Shown in pieces: positions 1 to 6,237 of a stretch of DNA of 7,996 nt. How positions within the stretch are numbered: position 1 is the stretch's first letter; each line of letters opens with the position of its first letter. The notes beneath the pieces are model-generated. The model had not been told where the DNA came from and did not search any database. It saw nothing but the letters and a program-made list of their open reading frames with translations. Position numbers and translations under genes: made by a program. Source of the stretch: an uncultured Elusimicrobium sp. (GTDB taxonomy: Bacteria > Elusimicrobiota > Elusimicrobia > Elusimicrobiales > Elusimicrobiaceae). The stretch is taken from NCBI GenBank assembly GCA_902767385.1, contig CACXHA010000026.1, positions 1 through 7,996 of the forward strand, written 5' to 3'.

Positions 1-51
1 AAAAAACAAGTCAACTAGTAGGAGGTTTAAACAACAACGGCCAAAAAGAGA

Positions 52-82
52 ACAACAAAAACCCCGGCCTTAAAGACCGGGG
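52..82 (-). terminator. Rho-independent terminator of the 293-residue gene
   Basis: The arms 62-70 and 74-82 pair through a CCCCGG/CCGGGG core, with one C-A mismatch and a short A/T-rich loop. On the minus strand the hairpin is followed directly by TTTTTGTTGTT. It lies about 24 nt past the stop codon at 106-108, so it probably ends the transcript of the 293-residue gene. The plus-strand side is only moderately T-rich, so the minus direction is preferred. Confidence 0.8.
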
Positions 83-105
83 CGCTTTTAATTCTTTTTT
101 ACCAA

Positions 106-987
106 TTACTGAGTTACTTTTGCTTCTTTTAAAACCTGCGGTAGTTCAATGCCGGGGGTTAACTGCAATAAGCGGATTTGCATACTAAGCCACAAATTTT
201 CGGCATTACTACCACGCAAGGAAGATGCCGCCCCCAAATCCGTAGGCAATAGGGGAGCTTGCGTGGGGGTATCATGAGCCGCCCGCCAATTCTCCAATTG
301 TTCTACTACCGTTTGTACCGGCACCTTGTTGGACGCATTTGCGTACAAAGCCACTAATTGTGAAATGATAGCAGAATTAACCTGCCCGGCTTGTTCTTGA
401 TTTAATATATCTAATACCTGTCTAAAAGCTTCTGTACCCTCACGGCTTGTCCATATATTAGTGGCCAACAACCAGCCATTGTTATTTACCGTAAAGAGTT
501 GCGGAAACTCGTTGTTGTTGCTTTGCATATAACGTTGGATATCAAGAACTTGAAGCATACCGCTTACTTGTCCATCTTGCATTACTTCTTCATCTACAGC
601 AGGCCGTTCGCTAAGTAGTGCGCCGCGATAACCTGTAAAAGCAGATTTTTTTAGTCTTACAATTTCATCCAAATTGCTAAATTTGGCTTGCAGTAATTTT
701 ACGTTGGCGGGTTCTAAATTTTTTAGTCCGTTGTTCTGTTGCACTTGCGTAAACAATTGTGCACTAGACACGTACATTTTAGAGGTGGCAACAACTTGGG
801 CGCGCAATACTTGATTCCCCAGCATTTCTGCGTTCAGTACAGTTACAGGCACATTGGGGGATAAAGTGCCACCCACTCCACCTTGTATGGTTTGTGCCAT
901 GTGTTTGGCCATTTTAAGCGGGCGTTGCGCATAGGCGTTGGCGGCCAGTAAAACAGCCACGCCCAAGATAAAAACTTTCTTATTCAT
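106..987 (-). CDS. Hypothetical exported protein, 293 aa, with signal peptide
   Basis: I do not recognise the family. Residues 1-20 look like a Sec signal peptide: MNKK, then a hydrophobic core (VFILGVAVLLAA), then a likely signal peptidase I site after AYA (residues 18-20, before QRPLK). No lipobox cysteine is present, and the protein has no cysteine at all. The mature part of about 273 residues is mixed and soluble-looking, rich in Q, N, L and V, with no second membrane segment; Asn runs occur near residues 157-170. A periplasmic or secreted location is therefore inferred. The start is well supported: a Shine-Dalgarno AAAGGAG (993-999) sits 5 nt before the ATG. The gene lies 94 bp downstream of the 532-residue membrane protein and ends at a strong terminator, so it could be co-transcribed with that gene or have its own promoter. 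Function is unknown. Confidence 0.85.
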   Translation of the reverse strand: MNKKVFILGVAVLLAANAYAQRPLKMAKHMAQTIQGGVGGTLSPNVPVTVLNAEMLGNQVLRAQVVATSKMYVSSAQLFTQVQQNNGLKNLEPANVKLLQAKFSNLDEIVRLKKSAFTGYRGALLSERPAVDEEVMQDGQVSGMLQVLDIQRYMQSNNNEFPQLFTVNNNGWLLATNIWTSREGTEAFRQVLDILNQEQAGQVNSAIISQLVALYANASNKVPVQTVVEQLENWRAAHDTPTQAPLLPTDLGAASSLRGSNAENLWLSMQIRLLQLTPGIELPQVLKEAKVTQ

Positions 988-992
988 GGTTT

Positions 993-1017
993 CTCCTTTG
1001 CAACTAATCTACTTATA
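993..1017 (-). promoter_or_regulatory. Shine-Dalgarno and possible -10 for the 293-residue gene
   Basis: AAAGGAG (993-999) is a near-perfect anti-16S match, 5 nt from the ATG at 985-987. TATAAG (1012-1017) could be a -10 hexamer, giving a leader of about 20 nt. An overlapping TATCAT lies at 1017-1022. No convincing -35 is seen at 16-18 bp, so the ribosome binding site is firm and the promoter is tentative. Confidence 0.5.
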
Positions 1018-1052
1018 TGATAGCTTTTATGTAAGCTGAGCCGAAAGGGCCA

Positions 1053-1077
1053 AAAGACCTAGACGTAACTAGTCTTT
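1053..1077 (-). other. Imperfect A/T-rich hairpin after the 532-residue gene
   Basis: AAAGAC (1053-1058) pairs with GTCTTT (1072-1077) and, after a bulged C, TAG (1060-1062) pairs with CTA (1069-1071) around the loop ACGTAA. It starts 5 nt past the TAG stop at 1082-1084. The T residues on the minus strand are mostly inside the stem, so it would be a weak terminator at best. It may attenuate or stabilise a transcript running into the 293-residue gene. Confidence 0.35.
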
Positions 1078-1081
1078 AGAC

Positions 1082-2680
1082 CTATTTGATATTGTTGTAA
1101 GCTTGGCGTAATTCGTTTAAAGCGGCTTGTTTTTGCTCGTCGGGAATATTCATTTTTTCCACGTACTCAATTTTTTTACTAAACAGCTCGCGGTTGGCTT
1201 CTTTGGTAGCGTTGGCTCTTTGGGTTTCCCGCTCCAAGGGGGAAAGTTTGGCCTCATCAATTTGTTTGAGGGTACGCTCATAATTTTCAAAAATCGGCTC
1301 AAAATCAGCTTTGGCTTGCGGACCGAAACTTTTTTCTATTCCGTCTAAAAATTTCGGTTTTTGAGCATCTATGTCTGCTTGTGTTTTGCGTTTTTCATCC
1401 GGCGTAGCTACGCGGGCCACACTTTGGATTTGCCCTGCTTCTTCCAGTTGTCCCAATTTTTCGAGGTATGCTTGCGTCTGCCCTTGTTCCCACTTTTGGA
1501 AATCTTGCACCGATTTTCCCCCCTGTGTTACCAATTTTTGAATCCCGCTACGCAGGGCCTGGTTGTTTTGAGCCAGTTGGTTAAAATACTCTTCCCGAGG
1601 TAAATTTTGGGTAGCCAAAGCCAAATCTTTCTCGCGCGTTTGGTCAATGAGTTGCCCGATTTGTACTTTCTCTTCCGGATACAAAGCCCCCAGCTCTGCT
1701 TTTTGTTTATTATCTTGCGCCACGCGGTCTGCCACAAATTTATCATACTGGCTTTTCTCGGCCAATTTATCCATTTTCTTTTCGTATTTTTTGGCAATCT
1801 CTTTTACTTGTGCGGCCGCTTGCTGCGAGGTTAACCCCGGCGCACTGGCCGCGGCGGCAACTTCACCGGCAAAAGAATCCATCAACTGGCTTGCCTCTTT
1901 GGCCGCCGACGCTCCAAAGGACTGAGCAAAACTTTTTACAATATCGTTTTTCTGTGCGGCAATCGCATTTACTACCGGTGCAAACGGGCCCGTTAACCCA
2001 CTCTGTCCGGCGGCAGCATTTTTAGAAGCCGCGTACTTTTCCACCATTTGTTCTTTTTTACTTTTAGGGGTTAATGCTTGTGCAACGGCCCGGTCAATCG
2101 CGGCAGAAAGTTTCGCCCATTTGGCATCCATTTGTTCTTTTTGCTTGCGGTTAGGGCGCAAGTAAGGGGCTAACATCTGGGCCCGTTCTTCCTGCATACG
2201 CGCCGAAACGGAATGCGCTGAATTACCGGAAGTATTCCCCCCCTTATAAAAAGAAGCAGCTGCCTGCGCGTACGGTACGGGTTGTTGTTGCGTCGGATAA
2301 AAATTTGTACCTACGTAGCGTTGTCCACCCGCTGACGATTGGGCCGGATAAGCCTCCTTGTGTGAGGCGCGGTTTTCGGGATAAGCTACCCGACGTGAAG
2401 GCGTTGCTTTGGGATTTGTTTTGGAATTTGCAGCAAGAGACGCTTGTGGACGAGAATTAGGCTGCCCTTGCGGCAATAATTCATCTAATGCTTCTTGTTC
2501 GGTAACCGGGAAACGGGCATTGGAAAAATCGGGTTGTGCAATAGTACCACCTGCCATAGGACGAAAATCCCCCCGCGCGGCACTCGGCTCATAAGCGAGC
2601 ACCCGCCACAGGGCCGCCACCACCGCTAAAGCCCCCAGTATTAACAAAGCAATTTTTAAGGCAGTTTTATCCTCGTTCAT
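1082..2680 (-). CDS. Membrane-anchored, helix-rich hypothetical protein, 532 aa
   Basis: I do not recognise the family. Residues about 8-30 form one N-terminal membrane segment (ALKIALLILGALAVVAALW), followed by Arg residues and no signal peptidase site, so it looks like an uncleaved signal anchor with the bulk outside the membrane. Residues 31-165 are a low-complexity P/Q/S/A/N linker with four spaced YP or PY elements (100, 111, 128, 136). Residues 165-532 are rich in A, K, E and Q with heptad-like spacing, so long helices or coiled coils are expected. There is no cysteine. The layout (anchor, flexible linker, extended helical domain) resembles lipase-specific foldases (LifO) or other periplasmic helical scaffolds, but no diagnostic motif was identified. 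An in-frame TAA at 2708-2710 limits the start; only the ATG at 2678-2680 keeps the anchor. No Shine-Dalgarno precedes it. Confidence 0.85.
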   Translation of the reverse strand: MNEDKTALKIALLILGALAVVAALWRVLAYEPSAARGDFRPMAGGTIAQPDFSNARFPVTEQEALDELLPQGQPNSRPQASLAANSKTNPKATPSRRVAYPENRASHKEAYPAQSSAGGQRYVGTNFYPTQQQPVPYAQAAASFYKGGNTSGNSAHSVSARMQEERAQMLAPYLRPNRKQKEQMDAKWAKLSAAIDRAVAQALTPKSKKEQMVEKYAASKNAAAGQSGLTGPFAPVVNAIAAQKNDIVKSFAQSFGASAAKEASQLMDSFAGEVAAAASAPGLTSQQAAAQVKEIAKKYEKKMDKLAEKSQYDKFVADRVAQDNKQKAELGALYPEEKVQIGQLIDQTREKDLALATQNLPREEYFNQLAQNNQALRSGIQKLVTQGGKSVQDFQKWEQGQTQAYLEKLGQLEEAGQIQSVARVATPDEKRKTQADIDAQKPKFLDGIEKSFGPQAKADFEPIFENYERTLKQIDEAKLSPLERETQRANATKEANRELFSKKIEYVEKMNIPDEQKQAALNELRQAYNNIK

Positions 2681-2686
2681 AGTATT

Positions 2687-2716
2687 AGTATAGCGAAAAA
2701 AATAATTTTATGCCAG
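2687..2716 (-). promoter_or_regulatory. Predicted sigma70-type promoter abutting the ATG of the 532-residue gene
   Basis: CTGGCA (2711-2716, 4 of 6 to TTGACA) and TATACT (2687-2692, 5 of 6 to TATAAT) are separated by 18 bp. The -10 ends 6 nt before the ATG at 2680, so transcription would begin at or next to the A of the start codon. Together with the missing Shine-Dalgarno this predicts a leaderless mRNA. Confidence 0.5.
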
Positions 2717-2749
2717 GTACAAAAGTCCCATTTGGTTCTAGGTCCTACT

Positions 2750-2771
2750 AAAAAACCCCGCCGAGGCGGGG
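2750..2771 (-). terminator. Rho-independent terminator of the hisS-aspS unit, probably bidirectional
   Basis: A perfect stem CCCCGCC (2756-2762) with GGCGGGG (2765-2771) is followed on the minus strand by six T. It begins 6 nt past the aspS stop codon (2778-2780). The plus-strand side continues with CTTTTGTTATTTTT, so it could also stop plus-strand transcription. It separates hisS-aspS from the gene at 1082-2680. Confidence 0.9.
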
Positions 2772-2777
2772 CTTTTG

Positions 2778-4529
2778 TTATTTTTCTTTAATCAGGGTAA
2801 TCCCTAAATCAATCAGCTGTTGCTCATCTACCACGTTTGGTGATTCCGTCAGCGGGCACACCGCTTGCGCCGTTTTAGGGAAAGCAATTACTTCGCGAAT
2901 AGACTCTTCCCCAGCCAGTAACGCAGTAATGCGGTCTAACCCCAAACCGATACCGCCGTGTGGCGGGGCACCGGCTTCCAGGGCGTTTAAGAGCATACCA
3001 AAGCGGCGGGCGGCCTCTTCTTTAGAGTGTTTCATCAGCGCCAAAATACGTTCCTGTACGTCGCGACGGCAGTTGCGCACAGAACCGGAAGCTAATTCAT
3101 TTCCGTTAAGCACCAGGTCAAACTGATACGAACGGATAGAACCCGGGTCTTTTTCCAAATTCGGCAAATCTTCTTCCACCGGGGCCGTAAACGGGTTATG
3201 GGCTGCGTCCCAGCGGTCTTCTTCGGGGATATATTCCAAAAGCGGGAAGTTAGTAATCCACGCGAAGGCCCAATCACACTGTTTAGGAAGTTCTTTGACG
3301 AGTTCCTTGCGTAGTGCCCCCATAAAGGTTTGTGCGGTGCGTTTATTCACATCACTACCAATGAAAATAGCATCCCCTTCCTGGGCGCCGACTAATTCTT
3401 TTACAGAGGCTAATTCCTGCGCGTTAAAGAATTTGGCAGAAGGGCCTTCCACATTACCGTCTTTCACTTTGAGCCACACCAGGCCCTTAGCTCCGTTCTT
3501 TTTAACCAATTCGGTTAGTTTATCCATTTGCCCGCGGGAGTAGGCCGCGCCTTTCTCGCCGCGCAGGGCATAAATGGCCCCTTTGTTGGCTAATACGTCG
3601 GCAAATACTTTAAAACCGGTTTGGGCAAACACCGTTGCCGCATTTTTCATTTCCAAACTATAACGCAAGTCTGGCTTGTCAGAGCCGTATTTTTCCATAG
3701 CTTGGTCAAAGGGCAATTTGATAAACGGAGTTTTAAGTTCTTTTCCCGCCGTTTTAAAAATTTCTTGCATGAGCCCCTCTACGATATGGTGAATATCGTC
3801 AATGGTGACAAAGGACATTTCCATATCAATTTGTGTATGTTCGGGCTGACGGTCGGCACGTAAATCTTCGTCTCTAAAACAACGCGCCAGTTGGAAATAG
3901 CGGTCAATGCCGCTGGCCATTAACGTTTGCTTGAACATTTGCGGACTTTGCGGCAAAGCATAAAACTGACCATGGTGTACGCGGGAAGGCACCAAGTAAT
4001 CGCGCGCGCCTTCCGGCGTGGAACGAGTCAATACCGGGGTTTCCACTTCAATAAACCCTTGTCTGTCCAAATATCTCCGCGCGGCCTGCGCAATGCGGTG
4101 GCGCAAATACAAATTGGCAAACATTTTAGGGTTACGCAAATCCAAATAGCGGTATTTAAGGCGGATTTCTTCGCTGGCTCCGCGGGATTTATCCACGTCA
4201 AACGGAAGCGGCACACAAGTATTTAAAACTTTAAATTCGTCGGCTACAACTTCAATTTCGCCGGTTTTCATATTTTTATTAACAGCCCCTTCAATGCGGC
4301 GTTGCACCACACCGGTCACTTCTACCACATACTCATTACGTACAGCGGCAGCTTCTTTAAAAAACGGACGGTTGGGCTCTACCACTACTTGGCATTCGCC
4401 CGCGCGGTCACGCAAGTTGATAAACAACACGCCCCCATGGTTACGGTAGGAGTTGACCCACCCGCACAAGGTTTGTTTCGTTCCTAAAAATTGTGCGGTA
4501 ATATCGCCGCAATAATTGGTTCGTTTCAT
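2778..4529 (-). CDS. aspS: Aspartyl-tRNA synthetase, bacterial type, probably non-discriminating
   Basis: This cytosolic class IIb synthetase charges tRNA-Asp with aspartate using ATP. Its 583 residues match the usual bacterial length. An N-terminal OB-fold anticodon domain (about 1-110) is followed by the catalytic core with motif 1 (about 158-182, ETPVLTRSTPEGARDYLVPS), the QSPQ signature (194-197), motif 2 (FRDEDLRADRQPEHTQID, 218-235) and motif 3 (GLGLDRI, 528-534, Arg533). The bacterial GAD-type insertion covers roughly 290-420. His31 (in RNHGG) and Gly81 (in IEGAVN) are the residues associated with non-discriminating AspRS, which also charges tRNA-Asn; Escherichia coli has Leu at the first position. 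The ATG overlaps the hisS stop as ATGA (4526-4529), so translation is probably coupled. GAGGT (4542-4546) lies 12 nt upstream, a rather long spacing. A terminator follows. Confidence 0.98.
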   Translation of the reverse strand: MKRTNYCGDITAQFLGTKQTLCGWVNSYRNHGGVLFINLRDRAGECQVVVEPNRPFFKEAAAVRNEYVVEVTGVVQRRIEGAVNKNMKTGEIEVVADEFKVLNTCVPLPFDVDKSRGASEEIRLKYRYLDLRNPKMFANLYLRHRIAQAARRYLDRQGFIEVETPVLTRSTPEGARDYLVPSRVHHGQFYALPQSPQMFKQTLMASGIDRYFQLARCFRDEDLRADRQPEHTQIDMEMSFVTIDDIHHIVEGLMQEIFKTAGKELKTPFIKLPFDQAMEKYGSDKPDLRYSLEMKNAATVFAQTGFKVFADVLANKGAIYALRGEKGAAYSRGQMDKLTELVKKNGAKGLVWLKVKDGNVEGPSAKFFNAQELASVKELVGAQEGDAIFIGSDVNKRTAQTFMGALRKELVKELPKQCDWAFAWITNFPLLEYIPEEDRWDAAHNPFTAPVEEDLPNLEKDPGSIRSYQFDLVLNGNELASGSVRNCRRDVQERILALMKHSKEEAARRFGMLLNALEAGAPPHGGIGLGLDRITALLAGEESIREVIAFPKTAQAVCPLTESPNVVDEQQLIDLGITLIKEK

Positions 4530-5755
4530 AATACTTTTTTTACCTCATTGACTACTTCGGCAAACGGGATTTGATGTTGCTCGCCTGTCGTTAAATCTTT
4601 CAACGTGGCTACTTGTTTTTGTAACTCGTCGCCACCTAAAATAAGCGCATAAGCGGCCCCGCAGCGGTCGGCCTGTTTCATTTGGCCTTTGATGTTTTTA
4701 TCAAAGAGTCCCCCTTCGGTGCGGATACCTGCCGCACGCAGTTGTTGCATGATATTAAACGCGGTTTGGTTACACGGTTTTTCTAAAGAAACCACACACA
4801 CGCTTTTGCGTTTTTGAACGGGTTGTTCTCCCCGTGCTAAAATCACGCGCTCGGCACCCATAGCCCACCCGATAGCCGGAGTAGCCGGTCCGCCCATATT
4901 TTTGATAAGCGTATCGTAACGTCCGCCGGCGGCAATGGCGTTTTGCGATACGTCCCCCGCCTGAAATTCAAACACTGTGCGCGAATAATAATCCAGCCCC
5001 CGCACAAGCATCGGGTCCACCACATAGTCTATTTTCCCTTTGAGTAATGCTTGCACCGTATCAAAGTGTTCCTGGCACTCCGGGCACAGTTGCATGGTAG
5101 GTACACGCCCGGCAAAACGGGCACCGTCAATTTTACAATCCAACACACGCAACGGATTTTTTTCTAAACGGGTTTGGCAATTCTCACAAAGCGTGTCTTT
5201 TTCTTTAGACAAAAAATCAATTAACGCTTGGCGGTAAAGCGGGCGGCATTTGTCACACCCTAAACTGTTGATTTTAACAACGTAGTTTTTAGCACCAAAC
5301 TTAGCCACAATATCTTTAAGCATCAAAATTACTTCAGCATCGGCCGCCGGAGCAGAGTTGCCGATATATTCGGCACCGATTTGCTCAAACTCGCGGTAGC
5401 GGCCCGCTTGCGGGCGTTCGGCGCGAAACATATTGCCGATATAATACAGTTTTTGCACCGGCGCATTTTGTACAAAATTGTTCTCTAGATACGCGCGCAC
5501 TACACCGGGGGTACCTTCCGGGCGGATGGCTAACTGGCGGTGACCGGCATCTTCAAAAGCGTACATTTCTTTTTGCACGATATCCGTCGTTTCGCCGGTG
5601 GATTTCACAAAGAGTTCTTTGAGCTCCACAGTAGGCAGGCGCAATTCGCCAAACCCGTAGGTAGAAAATACGCCGCGCGCGCAATTTTCCAGTTCTGTAA
5701 ATTGATTGGATTGGGGTTCAAATATATCACGGAACCCACGTACTAGTTTTGCCAT
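4526..5755 (-). CDS. hisS: Histidyl-tRNA synthetase
   Basis: This cytosolic class IIa synthetase charges tRNA-His with histidine. All signatures are present in 409 residues, close to the usual length: RPEGT (78-82), motif 2 (YIGNMFRAERPQAGRYREFE, 105-124), the HisA box RGLDYYSRTVFEF (252-264), the HisB box AAGGRYDTL (275-283) and motif 3 (AIGWAMGAERV, 294-304). The anticodon-binding domain occupies about 317-409. The insertion domain carries CxxC pairs at 167/170, 190/193 and 224/227 plus Cys207, a pattern seen in some bacterial HisRS and suggestive of a metal site. The ATG at 5753-5755 is firm, because an in-frame TAG lies only 9 nt upstream (5762-5764) with no other start codon between. No Shine-Dalgarno is visible. 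The last bases overlap the aspS start (ATGA), making a bicistronic unit. No T-box leader was found. Confidence 0.98.
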   Translation of the reverse strand: MAKLVRGFRDIFEPQSNQFTELENCARGVFSTYGFGELRLPTVELKELFVKSTGETTDIVQKEMYAFEDAGHRQLAIRPEGTPGVVRAYLENNFVQNAPVQKLYYIGNMFRAERPQAGRYREFEQIGAEYIGNSAPAADAEVILMLKDIVAKFGAKNYVVKINSLGCDKCRPLYRQALIDFLSKEKDTLCENCQTRLEKNPLRVLDCKIDGARFAGRVPTMQLCPECQEHFDTVQALLKGKIDYVVDPMLVRGLDYYSRTVFEFQAGDVSQNAIAAGGRYDTLIKNMGGPATPAIGWAMGAERVILARGEQPVQKRKSVCVVSLEKPCNQTAFNIMQQLRAAGIRTEGGLFDKNIKGQMKQADRCGAAYALILGGDELQKQVATLKDLTTGEQHQIPFAEVVNEVKKVL

Positions 5756-5765
5756 AAGTAGCTAT

Positions 5766-5788
5766 ATTTTAGCATTTTTAGAAGTATA
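5766..5788 (-). promoter_or_regulatory. Predicted hisS-aspS promoter elements close to the ATG
   Basis: Two -10-like hexamers are present. TAAAAT (5766-5771) is preceded by TGC, forming an extended -10, and ends 10 nt before the hisS ATG. TATACT (5783-5788) lies further up and would give a leader of about 20 nt. Neither has a clear -35 at 16-18 bp. If the first is used, the leader is only a few nucleotides long. Confidence 0.4.
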
Positions 5789-5797
5789 ATAACCATC

Positions 5798-5820
5798 CCC
5801 CGGCATAGCCGGGGATTTTT
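5798..5820 (+). terminator. G+C-rich hairpin with plus-strand T tract
   Basis: CCCCGGC (5798-5804) pairs perfectly with GCCGGGG (5808-5814) around ATA, and the plus strand continues ATTTTT. This is a textbook terminator on the plus strand, but no plus-strand gene precedes it. It sits just upstream of the hisS promoter. It may stop antisense transcription, or be a member of the nearby hairpin repeat family, whose unit at 5906 has the same CATCCCC...CGGGGAT frame. Confidence 0.5.
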
Positions 5821-5848
5821 CACAGTACGGGTAAAACCCTTTCCTACT

Positions 5849-5880
5849 AGCCTAGGGCTAAAAGCCCTTCTTAACAGGCT
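5849..5880. repeat. Nested hairpin in the hisS upstream region
   Basis: An inner perfect hairpin, AGGGCT (5854-5859) with AGCCCT (5863-5868) and loop AAA, is directly enclosed by AGCCT (5849-5853) pairing with AGGCT (5876-5880), leaving a 7-nt bulge on one side. No T tract follows closely on either strand. A role is not evident. Confidence 0.45.
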
Positions 5881-5905
5881 GCCACACGATACCCACTCTC
5901 AAAGG

Positions 5906-6070
5906 GTCATCCCCGAGTGCCTGTATCGGGGATCTACTCCTTATTTCTATTTGTCATCCCGTACTTGATACGGAATCTTACCTTATTGCAAGCAGAAAGA
6001 GGATGAGATGCTGAATCAAGTTCAGCACCACAATAAGAGAAGATTCCCGACAACCTTCCTCGGGAATAAC
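5906..6070. repeat. Mirror-symmetric array of four hairpin repeat units
   Basis: Four related units all fit GT(C/T/G)(A/G)T, hairpin, ATCT. Units A (5906-5935) and B (5953-5978) read on the plus strand; C (6006-6031) and D (6041-6070) read on the minus strand, giving the order A-B-B'-A'. A and D are both 30 nt with 8-bp stems and 9-nt loops; B and C are both 26 nt with the same CTTGA loop. Stem differences are compensatory at one position in A/D and two in B/C. A CTTATT stretch follows units A, B and D. The style matches dispersed extragenic palindromes (REP/BIME-like or MITE-like). Identity to a named family was not tested, and no transposase is present. Confidence 0.8.
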
Positions 6071-6161
6071 ACCTTATCTTATCACTACACAAAACTACTT
6101 TTACAACCTGTTCATCGCTTAAAGCTATACTCAACCCCGTGCCTAGCGCAAGGTTTTCTTA

Positions 6162-6191
6162 CACAACAAAACCCCCGGGCATAGCCGGGGG
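6162..6191 (-). terminator. Rho-independent terminator of the cysteine-rich gene
   Basis: CCCCCGG (6172-6178) pairs with CCGGGGG (6185-6191) around a short loop containing CATA. The minus strand continues TTTTGTTGTG. It lies about 46 nt past the stop codon at 6238-6240. Its core GGCATAGCCGGGG is shared with the hairpin at 5798-5814. Confidence 0.75.
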
Positions 6192-6237
6192 AAATTGTTC
6201 ACGTCTCCAACATGGATAGTTTCGGATATGAGTAAGT

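Noticed and set aside
9..14. TTGACT on the minus strand as a -35 for the next gene
   Set aside because: Only the -35 would be inside the window. The matching -10 lies beyond the left edge, so the promoter cannot be supported.
20..25. AGGAGG on the plus strand as a ribosome binding site
   Set aside because: No start codon follows at a useful distance, and no plus-strand coding frame is supported here.
14..32. ACTAGT and GTTTAAAC as a cloning scar
   Set aside because: Two short palindromes in A/T-rich intergenic DNA with no vector sequence around them; chance is sufficient.
5934..6134. Minus-strand open frame of 66 codons starting with TTG
   Set aside because: It runs through three of the four hairpin units, has no Shine-Dalgarno, and its peptide is what these repeats encode by chance. 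The repeat array explains the sequence better.
5756..6237. T-box leader for hisS-aspS
   Set aside because: No AGGGTGGNACCGCG-like antiterminator sequence on the minus strand, and the predicted promoter elements lie within 35 bases of the ATG, leaving no room for a leader.
5756..6237. tRNA or other RNA gene in the long intergenic region
   Set aside because: No cloverleaf, T-loop GGTTCGAATCC-type sequence or CCA end on either strand. The stems seen belong to the repeat units and terminators.
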